DNA of 5,059 nucleotides from Bordetella parapertussis (GTDB lineage: Bacteria > Pseudomonadota > Gammaproteobacteria > Burkholderiales > SG8-39), in assembly GCA_945869935.1 (NCBI GenBank), contig CAMBSA010000197.1, positions 1 through 5,059 on the forward strand. The letters run 5' to 3'. This document shows, in pieces, positions 1 through 4,534 of the stretch; within the stretch, counting starts at the first letter, position 1; every line of letters starts with the position of its first letter. The notes under the pieces are model-generated. The model did no database searches and was not told the origin of the DNA. It worked only from the letters and a program-made list of their open reading frames with translations. Both the position numbers and the translations under genes were made by a program.

Positions 1-414
1 GAACGCGGTGCCGAGCGCGCCGAACAGCCACAGGGTCGGACGCTCGTCGCCAAGCAGCGTGCTCGCCACGCCGGTGAGAAACGGGAAGGTGTAGAAAACG
101 AGGATCGCGAGCGTCACCGGCATCAGCGACACCGAGGCCTGGATCAGCACCGTCTGGATCGCGATCAATACCCCGAGCAGCAGGGTTGAGCGGAACTGCA
201 GCGGCAAGGGAAACACCCGCCTGCCGAGCACGGCGAGCAGGCAGAACAGCAGCACGCTCGCGGTGAGTGAGCGAACCGATGCGGCGGTGGCGACGTTCAC
301 GCCGTTGGCAAAGGCGAGCCGCGAACTCGCGTGCCCGGTGCCCAGGCTGATTGCCATCAGGATCAGGCCGGCAAACGGCATCCAGTTGGAACGCTCCGCC
401 GCCTGTTCGCTCAT
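1..414 (-). CDS. EamA/DMT-family transporter, N-terminal 138 residues (runs off the window)
   Basis: An inner-membrane permease of the drug/metabolite transporter superfamily; the substrate cannot be inferred. The visible 138 residues are highly hydrophobic, with likely membrane segments near residues 11-27, 47-64, 77-94, 97-120 and 126-138. That is the first EamA repeat of an expected ten-helix protein made of two repeats. The stretch LAILVFYTFPFLTGVAS (residues 102-118), at the end of the fourth helix, is typical of EamA domains. The start is the ATG at 414-412, which overlaps the gpsA stop as ATGA. An AGGA (421-424) lies six bases upstream, so translation is probably coupled to gpsA. The C-terminal half lies beyond base 1, so completeness cannot be judged. 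The family is secure and the function is unknown. In E. coli, cysE occupies this position after gpsA. Confidence 0.85.
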   Translation of the reverse strand, partial: MSEQAAERSNWMPFAGLILMAISLGTGHASSRLAFANGVNVATAASVRSLTASVLLFCLLAVLGRRVFPLPLQFRSTLLLGVLIAIQTVLIQASVSLMPVTLAILVFYTFPFLTGVASTLLGDERPTLWLFGALGTAF

Positions 415-1406
415 GGCGCTTCCTGTTCGGCCTTGGGATCACGCGCGAGCAGCTGCTCCACCGCCTTCGACGGATGCACGCCGCGGAACAGCACGCCGCA
501 CACTGCATCCACGATCGGCATGTCCACATGAAGGCTGGCGGCAAGCCGCTGCACCTCCTGCGCCGAGTGCACGCCCTCGGCCACATGGCCGAGATCGGCG
601 AGGATGTCCTCGAGGCTGCGGCCGGTGGCAAGCAACAGACCGACGCGGCGATTGCGCGACAGGTCGCCGGTGCAGGTGAGTATCAGATCGCCCGCGCCCG
701 CCAGGCCCATCACGGTCTCCGACCGGCCGCCGAGACGCGCAGCGAGACGGCCGATCTCCGCCAGCCCGCGGGTGATCAGCGCAGCGCGCGCGTTGAGTCC
801 GAGGCCGAGGCCGTCGCAGACGCCGGTGGCGATCGCCATCACATTCTTCACTGCGCCGCCGATTTCCACGCCGGCGACGTCGTCGCTGTAATAGATCCGC
901 AATGCCGGTTGATGCAGTTCGAGCGCGGTATCGCGCGCGAAGCCTTCGTCCTTTGATGCGAGCACCAGCGCGGTCGGTTTGCCGCGCGCGACTTCGGCGG
1001 CGAAGCTCGGCCCCGAGAGCGCGCCGGAGGCAGACCGGCCGCCCCATTCTTCGGACACGATCTGGTGCGGAAACTTGGCGCTGCCGCGCTCGAAGCCCTT
1101 GCACGCCCAGAGCAGGGGCAGATGCACTTTGTGGTCGCGAATGCGCACGAGCGACTCGCGCAACCCGGCCGTCGGCGTCACGATAAGCGCAAGTCCGGCG
1201 CCGTCGAGCGCGGCTGTCATGTCCGACACCGGATGCACCGCAGCGGGCAAGGTGACGTCGGGCAGATAGTGCGGGTTGAGGCGCGTGGACGCCATCGCAC
1301 GCGCCTGGTCCGCATCACGCGCCCAGAGAGCCACCTCGTGGCGCGCGGCGAGAGCGACGGCCAGAGCCGTGCCCCAGGCGCCCGCCCCGACGACGGTGAT
1401 TTTCAT
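411..1406 (-). CDS. gpsA: NAD(P)H-dependent glycerol-3-phosphate dehydrogenase
   Basis: A cytoplasmic enzyme that reduces dihydroxyacetone phosphate to sn-glycerol 3-phosphate, the backbone for phospholipid synthesis. The 331 residues match the usual family length (about 330-340). The N-terminal Rossmann domain opens with the dinucleotide-binding loop GAGAWGTA (residues 7-14). ACKGFE (101-106, Lys103) and the GPSFAAEVA segment (132-140) are family signatures. The C-terminal helical domain has the catalytic Lys187 in GGAVKNV, then GLGLNARAALITRGLAE (200-216), GLAGAGDLILTCTG (234-247) and SRNRR (250-254). All key residues look intact. The start ATG has no clear Shine-Dalgarno sequence and lies 21 bases after the SH3-protein stop, so it may depend on translation from upstream. 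Its stop overlaps the permease start as ATGA. The order secB-gpsA is conserved in many proteobacteria. Confidence 0.97.
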   Translation of the reverse strand: MKITVVGAGAWGTALAVALAARHEVALWARDADQARAMASTRLNPHYLPDVTLPAAVHPVSDMTAALDGAGLALIVTPTAGLRESLVRIRDHKVHLPLLWACKGFERGSAKFPHQIVSEEWGGRSASGALSGPSFAAEVARGKPTALVLASKDEGFARDTALELHQPALRIYYSDDVAGVEIGGAVKNVMAIATGVCDGLGLGLNARAALITRGLAEIGRLAARLGGRSETVMGLAGAGDLILTCTGDLSRNRRVGLLLATGRSLEDILADLGHVAEGVHSAQEVQRLAASLHVDMPIVDAVCGVLFRGVHPSKAVEQLLARDPKAEQEAP

Positions 1407-1423
1407 GGAGTGGTCGAAGCGCC

Positions 1424-1438
1424 GGGGCTAGAGGCCCC
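1424..1438 (-). other. Short GC-rich inverted repeat at the SH3-protein stop codon
   Basis: GGGGC and GCCCC form a perfect 5-bp stem around a 5-base loop that includes the TAG stop codon of the SH3-domain gene. No T-tract follows on the minus strand, so it is not a convincing intrinsic terminator. In a GC-rich genome a stem this short can be chance. It lies between the stop and the gpsA start, which lacks a Shine-Dalgarno sequence, so an effect on reinitiation or RNA stability is possible. Confidence 0.25.
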
Positions 1439-1901
1439 AGACCTGACTGATGCGCACGAAGCCGGTCTGGCCGTCGCGATGCTTCACCCGTGCCCACCCG
1501 GTGCCGTTGGTCTCGGCGAATTCAAGCGCCACGCCCTGCTGCGCGCGGAACACCACGGCGGCGTTCTCCGCAGGCTTGTCGCGTATTTCGGCAGTCGCCG
1601 CGGTCACCACCACCGTACGCATCTCGGCGAGCGCCTTCTTCTCCACCCAGGCGAGATCGCCGGCGACATCGCGCACCCGAGCCCACTGGTCGATGTTCAC
1701 TATGATCTCGACCGGGTAGTAGCGGCTGGCGACGAACATCTTCTTGGCCTTCGTGGAAGGCGCATCGTAGAGCACCGTGCCGTTCTCGCCGATCGAGCGG
1801 TATTCACCCGCCCAAGCGGATGCCGCACCGAATCCTGCGCAGCAGACCAGGGCTACTGCGAAGCAGGCAAGGGCAGCAGCCGTGATCCGGGCGGCAAGCA
1901 T
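1428..1901 (-). CDS. Secreted SH3-domain protein (bacterial SH3-like repeats)
   Basis: A 157-residue protein of unknown function. Residues 1-31 form a signal peptide: a short basic start (Arg5), a hydrophobic core and a likely signal-peptidase I site after SAWA (residues 29-32). It is therefore probably periplasmic. The mature part carries two SH3b-like units, roughly residues 34-92 and 95-155. Each has the typical small-residue-rich turn and a WARV/WVEK or WARVK/GFVR strand pair (DQWARVRD at 71-78, LAWVEK at 83-88, GWARVK at 135-140, GFVRISQVWGL at the C-terminus). Bacterial SH3 domains often bind peptidoglycan or peptides, so an envelope role is plausible but unproven. The gene lies 22 bases after secB and 21 bases before gpsA. 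The start is the only ATG that leaves the signal peptide intact; no clear ribosome-binding site is seen. The stop lies in a short GC-rich hairpin (1424-1438). Confidence 0.85.
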   Translation of the reverse strand: MLAARITAAALACFAVALVCCAGFGAASAWAGEYRSIGENGTVLYDAPSTKAKKMFVASRYYPVEIIVNIDQWARVRDVAGDLAWVEKKALAEMRTVVVTAATAEIRDKPAENAAVVFRAQQGVALEFAETNGTGWARVKHRDGQTGFVRISQVWGL

Positions 1902-1923
1902 GGGGCTCGGGCTCAGATCGCGC

Positions 1924-2382
1924 TCAATGCGCTATCTGGATTTTCGGCGCCTGATCCGCGGCTTGGGCAAGCTGCTGCTGGAACATCGCATCGAAGTTCA
2001 CCGGCGCGAGCAGCACCGGCGGAAAGCCCGCCCGGGTCACGGTGTCGGATATGGTCTCGCGCGCGTAGGGGAAGAGCACGTTGGGGCAAACCACGCCGAA
2101 CACCGGCGCCATTTCCTCGTCGGGGATGCCGACGATGCGGAAGATGCCCGCCTGCACCGCCTCGACCAGGAACAGGGTCTTGTCGCCGGCACGCGCGGTG
2201 ACGGTGATGCTGAGGGTCACCTCGAACAGGCCTTCGGCGGCGGGGGTCATGCCCTGGCCGAGCTGCACTTCGAGCTGCGGCGTATCACCCGACAGAAACA
2301 CCTGCGGGGCTCCGGGGACTTCGAGCGACAGGTCCTTGACGTAGATCTTCTCGATGCTGAATGCCGCTTGTTCGTCGCTCAC
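1924..2382 (-). CDS. secB: Protein-export chaperone SecB
   Basis: A cytoplasmic homotetrameric chaperone that holds preproteins unfolded and delivers them to SecA and SecYEG. The product is 152 residues (E. coli SecB is 155). Family hallmarks are the N-terminal strand FSIEKIYVKDLSLEVPGAP (residues 8-26), the IFRIVGIPDEE segment (80-90) and the nearly invariant block with CPNVLFPYARE (99-109). The section after it, SDTVTRAGFPPVLLAPVNFDAMF (112-134), and the glutamine-rich helix QQQLAQAA complete the fold. I chose a GTG start at 2382-2380: an AAGGAG sits six bases upstream and the protein then begins MSDEQ, as in relatives. The in-frame reading further upstream to 2535 has no homology and is not coding. 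The gene follows grxC after 80 bases and precedes the SH3-protein gene by 22 bases. Confidence 0.97.
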   Translation of the reverse strand: MSDEQAAFSIEKIYVKDLSLEVPGAPQVFLSGDTPQLEVQLGQGMTPAAEGLFEVTLSITVTARAGDKTLFLVEAVQAGIFRIVGIPDEEMAPVFGVVCPNVLFPYARETISDTVTRAGFPPVLLAPVNFDAMFQQQLAQAADQAPKIQIAH

Positions 2383-2388
2383 GAAAAA

Positions 2389-2394
2389 CTCCTT
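2389..2394 (-). promoter_or_regulatory. Strong ribosome-binding site of secB
   Basis: AAGGAG on the minus strand, six bases before the GTG codon at 2382-2380. It is the best Shine-Dalgarno sequence in the window. It decides the secB start in favour of GTG over ATG codons far upstream. Confidence 0.85.
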
Positions 2395-2407
2395 GGTTGT
2401 GCTTCTG

Positions 2408-2441
2408 CTGCGGCCACCCATCCAACATTCGTGGACCGCGG
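2408..2441 (-). other. Inverted repeat in the grxC-secB gap
   Basis: The 80-base gap between grxC and secB (2383-2462) is the largest inside this operon. It holds an inverted repeat with arms 2410-2417 (GCGGCCAC) and 2431-2439 (GTGGACCGC), which pair over 8 bp with one bulged base and a 13-base loop. There is no T-tract, so a terminator is unlikely. RNA processing or a stability element between the two cistrons is possible. I find no convincing promoter in the gap. Confidence 0.3.
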
Positions 2442-2462
2442 ATTGTCGATATTTTCCTGCGG

Positions 2463-2732
2463 CTATTGCGACCCGCCGCCCTCGAGAAGCACATCCAGTT
2501 CGCCCTTGCGATCGAGTTCGACAAGGTCGTCGCATCCGCCCACATGGCGTTCACCGATCCAGATCTGCGGCACGGTGTGGCGGCCGGACTTCTGCATCAT
2601 CTCCACGCGACGCTCGGGCTCGCGATCGACGAGAATCTTCTCCAGGTCCGACACACCCTTGGATTTGAGCAGCGCCTCCGCGCGATGGCAGTAGGGGCAC
2701 CAACCGGTCGCATACATGAGCACTCGAGCCAT
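2463..2732 (-). CDS. grxC: Glutaredoxin 3
   Basis: A small cytoplasmic dithiol glutaredoxin that reduces disulfides and glutathione mixed disulfides using glutathione. The 89 residues fit GrxC (83 in E. coli). The active site is CPYC at residues 12-15, preceded by the first strand ARVLMYATGW. The cis-proline loop TVPQIWIG is at 53-60, and the glutathione-binding GGCDDL turn at 65-70. The GGCDDL turn contributes a third cysteine, Cys67, near the end of the fold; GrxC of E. coli also has an extra cysteine there. The ATG start follows the rhodanese stop by 15 bases, with a close-set GAGG before it. Neighbouring rhodanese and secB match the conserved yibN-grxC-secB order of gammaproteobacteria. 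Confidence 0.96.
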   Translation of the reverse strand: MARVLMYATGWCPYCHRAEALLKSKGVSDLEKILVDREPERRVEMMQKSGRHTVPQIWIGERHVGGCDDLVELDRKGELDVLLEGGGSQ

Positions 2733-2747
2733 GATCCTCGCTTCCCG

Positions 2748-3188
2748 TTACGCCTTTTCGGTGGGCAGGCTGGCGGCCTTCCAGGCGGCGATGCCGCCCG
2801 AAAGACTGACCACCCGGGTAAAACCCTTGTTGCGCAGACTCGCCGCTGCCGGACCCGACCGGCTGCCGCTTTCGCAGGTGACGATCACCGGCCGCTCCTT
2901 GAATTTTTCGAGCTCGCCCGCGCGCGCTTCGAGTTCGGCCGCGGGCAGATTGCGCGCATTGAGGATGTGGCCGGAGGCGTATTCCGCCGCGTCGCGGACA
3001 TCGATCACGATCGCATCCTCACGGTTCATGAGCTGGACCGCCTCGACGGTGCCCACCGACGGCCCGCCGGTGCCGCGGCTGAACATCGGCCAGACCAGCA
3101 TCCCGCCGCTGGCCACCGCGATGCCCACGAGGAAGATGTTCTCCTGCACGAATTTGAGAACGTCGACGTTCATCACCATCAGGTTCAT
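2748..3188 (-). CDS. yibN: Membrane-anchored single-domain rhodanese (YibN-like)
   Basis: A putative sulfurtransferase tethered to the inner membrane. With the start chosen here it has 146 residues: one membrane segment near residues 18-36 (IFLVGIAVASGGMLVWPMF), a Gly/Ser-rich linker, then a rhodanese domain at about 48-142. The domain has the IDVRDAAEYASGHILNARNLP core (62-82) and a six-residue active loop CESGSR (105-110) with Cys105 as the persulfide-carrying residue, and ends SLSGGIAAWKAASLP. The ATG at 3188-3186 overlaps the arsR stop as ATGA, which favours this start. ATG codons at 3179 and 3173 would remove only 3 or 5 residues, and none has a good Shine-Dalgarno sequence. Size, membrane anchor and position before grxC-secB match YibN of E. 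coli, which has been reported to associate with the YidC/Sec machinery (from memory). The sulfur acceptor is unknown. Confidence 0.9.
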   Translation of the reverse strand: MNLMVMNVDVLKFVQENIFLVGIAVASGGMLVWPMFSRGTGGPSVGTVEAVQLMNREDAIVIDVRDAAEYASGHILNARNLPAAELEARAGELEKFKERPVIVTCESGSRSGPAAASLRNKGFTRVVSLSGGIAAWKAASLPTEKA

Positions 3189-3526
3189 GAGTCGGGGGGT
3201 ATCCCGCAAAAGACCTCGCGCATCATCACGATGAGCTGCAAGGTTCGTTGATCGCTGACCGAATAGAAAACGCGGTTTGCTTCCTTGCGCGAACGCAGTA
3301 TGCCCTTCTCGCGCAGTATCGCGAGGTGCTGGGAAATATTGCTCTGCGACGTGCCGACCGCATCGACGATGTCCTGCACGCTGGTTTCCTGGTCCCCGAG
3401 CACACACAGGATCTTCAGCCGCAGCGGGTGCGCAATCGCCTTCATCGCGCGCGCCGCCTGTTCGATCTGCTCCTTGCGGCCGATCAGCTCGAAAATGTCC
3501 TGAAGATCCTTATGCGGCGAGTTCAA
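3185..3526 (-). CDS. ArsR-family winged-helix repressor, possibly persulfide-sensing (SqrR/BigR-like)
   Basis: A 113-residue DNA-binding regulator, presumably dimeric. The ArsR core is clear: AMKAIAHPLRLKILCVL (residues 27-43), a helix-turn-helix with recognition helix TSQSNISQHLAILREKGIL (59-77), and the wing SRKEANRVFYSV (79-90). The arsenite-type ELCVCDL cysteine pair is absent. The only cysteines are Cys41, in the helix after the PLR motif, and Cys107, in the last helix (MMREVFCG). These positions match the two cysteines of SqrR (41/107) and BigR (42/108), which form polysulfide links when sulfane sulfur rises. The start is a TTG with GGAG five bases upstream; no ATG or GTG is available in frame. 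Its stop overlaps the rhodanese start as ATGA. Family membership is certain; the sensing role is inferred. Confidence 0.9.
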   Translation of the reverse strand: MNSPHKDLQDIFELIGRKEQIEQAARAMKAIAHPLRLKILCVLGDQETSVQDIVDAVGTSQSNISQHLAILREKGILRSRKEANRVFYSVSDQRTLQLIVMMREVFCGIPPDS

Positions 3527-3531
3527 TGCGG

Positions 3532-3535
3532 CTCC
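3532..3535 (-). promoter_or_regulatory. Ribosome-binding site supporting the TTG start of arsR
   Basis: GGAG on the minus strand, five bases before TTG at 3526-3524. In-frame codons between 3527 and the upstream stop near 3660 include no ATG or GTG, so this site and TTG define the start. Confidence 0.6.
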
Positions 3536-3584
3536 AGCTGCGTGTTTCTCCGCCAGCCGCGCCCGGGTCAGCGAAGACAGGCGC

Positions 3585-3653
3585 GGCGGATATCGGCAAA
3601 AATCAAAATTCGGCGAAAATCGATCGCGTATTATAGGAGATAGCGGCGAAATC
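3585..3653 (-). repeat. Iterated GATTTTYGCC-like direct repeat around the arsR promoter
   Basis: On the minus strand there are four copies in the same orientation: GATTTCGCC (3653-3645), GATTTTCGCC (3621-3612), GATTTTTGCC (3604-3595) and the more diverged GATATCCGCC (3594-3585). The first lies between the -35 and -10 boxes, the second just after the expected start of transcription, and the last two are in direct tandem. This placement fits an operator. ArsR proteins usually bind inverted rather than direct repeats, so the binding factor is uncertain. Confidence 0.45.
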
Positions 3654-3662
3654 AGGGGTCAA
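3630..3662 (-). promoter_or_regulatory. Probable promoter of the arsR-rhodanese-grxC-secB operon
   Basis: A perfect TATAAT lies at 3635-3630 on the minus strand. TTGACC at 3662-3657 resembles a -35 box but is 21 bases away, longer than the usual 16-18. Boxes at 17-base spacing (CCCCTG) match poorly. Transcription would begin near 3623, giving a leader of about 97 bases before the arsR TTG. The over-long spacer could mean that the promoter is weak or activator-assisted. Confidence 0.45.
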
Positions 3663-3692
3663 AGCGCCCGTCACGCTGCTTCGGGCCGTGAT

Positions 3693-3711
3693 CGCCGGGA
3701 AATTGCCGGCG
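3693..3711 (+). other. Inverted repeat in the gpmA upstream region
   Basis: CGCCGG (3693-3698) and CCGGCG (3706-3711) form a perfect 6-bp stem around a 7-base loop GAAATTG. There is no T-tract on either strand. If gpmA is transcribed from the AT-rich core near 3630, this hairpin would lie in its leader RNA; otherwise it could be a protein-binding site. It may also be chance in a GC-rich sequence. Confidence 0.3.
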
Positions 3712-3784
3712 GGCGGCGCAACCGGTCAAACGCCGTTGTTCAAAACCTGCGCAACCCCGCATATCCCACCGCCAACGAATCCTC

Positions 3785-4534
3785 ATGCACAAGATTGTCC
3801 TGCTACGCCACGGCGAATCCGTGTGGAACAAGGAAAACCGCTTCACCGGATGGACCGATGTCGACCTCACCGACACAGGCATCGCCCAGGCGCGCGAAGC
3901 CGGCCGCCTGCTCAAGGACGCCGGCTTCGAATTCGACCTCGCCTTCGCCTCGATGCTGCGCCGGGCAATCAAGACCCTGTGGCTGACGCTTGAGACCATG
4001 GACCGGATGTGGATCCCGGTGGAACATTCCTGGCGCCTGAACGAACGCCACTACGGCGCCCTGCAGGGGCTGAACAAGGCGGAAACCGCGGCCAAGTTCG
4101 GCGAAAAGCAGGTGCTCGAATGGCGTCGCAGCTACGACGTTCCGCCGCCGCCGCTGGAACCGGGCGATCCGCGCGGCGCCACCGGCGATCCGCGCTACAC
4201 GGAACTCTCGCCCGCGGAATTGCCGCTCACCGAATGCCTGAAGGACACGGTGGCGCGCTTCGTCCCGTACTGGGAGTCGAAAATCGCCCCGCAGGTGCGG
4301 GCCGGTCGGCAGGTGGTGATCGCCGCTCACGGCAATTCGCTGCGCGCACTGATCAAGTACCTCGACGGCGTGAACGACCTCGACATCGTCAGCCTCAACA
4401 TTCCTACCGCGGTGCCGCTGGTCTATGAACTCGACGCGAACCTGAAGCCGATTCGCCATTACTACCTCGGCGATGCCGCGGCGATCGAAGCCGCCGCCGC
4501 GGCGGTGGCCAACCAGGGGAAGGCGAAGGCTTGA
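3785..4534 (+). CDS. gpmA: 2,3-bisphosphoglycerate-dependent phosphoglycerate mutase
   Basis: A cytoplasmic glycolytic and gluconeogenic enzyme that interconverts 3- and 2-phosphoglycerate through a phosphohistidine. The 249 residues match the family (250 in E. coli). The histidine-phosphatase motif RHGES is at residues 8-12, with His9 as the phosphate acceptor. [12 protein letters not shown] (18-29) follows, then the arginine of SMLRRAIKT (Arg60), Glu87 in the [12 protein letters not shown] block (87-98), and the second catalytic histidine, His182 in [10 protein letters not shown]. The DPR insert at 128-137 and the C-terminal [10 protein letters not shown] are also typical. The tail after residue 230 is alanine-rich and probably flexible. 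The ATG start gives the standard N-terminus ([12 protein letters not shown]) despite the lack of a Shine-Dalgarno sequence. The stop overlaps the next start as TTGA. At the equivalent E. coli position lies the unrelated, cofactor-independent gpmM. Confidence 0.98.
   Translation: MHKIVLLRHGESVWNKENRFTGWTDVDLTDTGIAQAREAGRLLKDAGFEFDLAFASMLRRAIKTLWLTLETMDRMWIPVEHSWRLNERHYGALQGLNKAETAAKFGEKQVLEWRRSYDVPPPPLEPGDPRGATGDPRYTELSPAELPLTECLKDTVARFVPYWESKIAPQVRAGRQVVIAAHGNSLRALIKYLDGVNDLDIVSLNIPTAVPLVYELDANLKPIRHYYLGDAAAIEAAAAAVANQGKAKA
4516..4523 (+). promoter_or_regulatory. Ribosome-binding site supporting the TTG start of the envC-like gene
   Basis: GGGGAAGG inside the gpmA 3' end, seven bases before the TTG at 4531-4533. 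It supports the TTGA overlap start over GTG codons further in, which would cut into the signal peptide. Confidence 0.55.

Larger units (their letters stand above)
3527..3784. promoter_or_regulatory. Divergent intergenic region between arsR and gpmA
   Basis: These 258 bases hold no credible gene. The stretch 3590-3635 is clearly more AT-rich than the rest of the window and contains the arsR-side promoter and the iterated repeat listed separately. On the plus strand a TATTAT (3629-3634) overlaps the minus-strand TATAAT, so the two directions may share one melted core; no good plus-strand -35 box is seen. A second weak plus-strand option is TTGTTC (3736-3741) with CATATC (3760-3765), 18 bases apart, which would leave a very short gpmA leader. 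The gpmA ATG has no recognisable Shine-Dalgarno sequence. Confidence 0.6.

Noticed and set aside
351..956. 201-residue plus-strand frame within gpsA
   Set aside because: The opposite strand encodes a complete GpsA with all catalytic motifs; this frame mirrors its codons and has no domain.
1424..1438. Intrinsic terminator between the SH3-protein gene and gpsA
   Set aside because: Only a 5-bp stem and no T-tract on the minus strand; kept as a weak inverted repeat only.
1836..1847. Possible lipoprotein cleavage site at Cys20-Cys21 of the SH3-domain protein
   Set aside because: The preceding residues (Ala-Leu-Val) do not fit a lipobox, which needs a small residue just before the cysteine; the SAWA signal-peptidase I site fits better.
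1065..2201. 378-residue plus-strand open frame across gpsA, the SH3-protein gene and secB
   Set aside because: It runs antisense to three well-supported genes. Its translation is rich in Arg, Gly and His with no recognisable domain, as expected for a GC-rich shadow frame.
2383..2535. N-terminal extension of secB to an upstream ATG
   Set aside because: The extension overlaps the grxC 3' end, has no SecB similarity, and a strong AAGGAG precedes the GTG at 2382.
2361..3251. 296-residue plus-strand open frame antisense to grxC and the rhodanese
   Set aside because: It overlaps two genes with intact active-site motifs and shows only low-complexity His/Arg/Asp-rich sequence. It is a shadow.
3189..3407. 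N-terminal extension of the rhodanese upstream of its membrane segment
   Set aside because: It lies wholly within arsR in another frame. The ATGA overlap at 3188 gives a normal short N-terminus before the membrane helix.
3803..4459. 218-residue minus-strand frame within gpmA
   Set aside because: It is antisense to a fully conserved GpmA; no plausible domain or ribosome-binding site.
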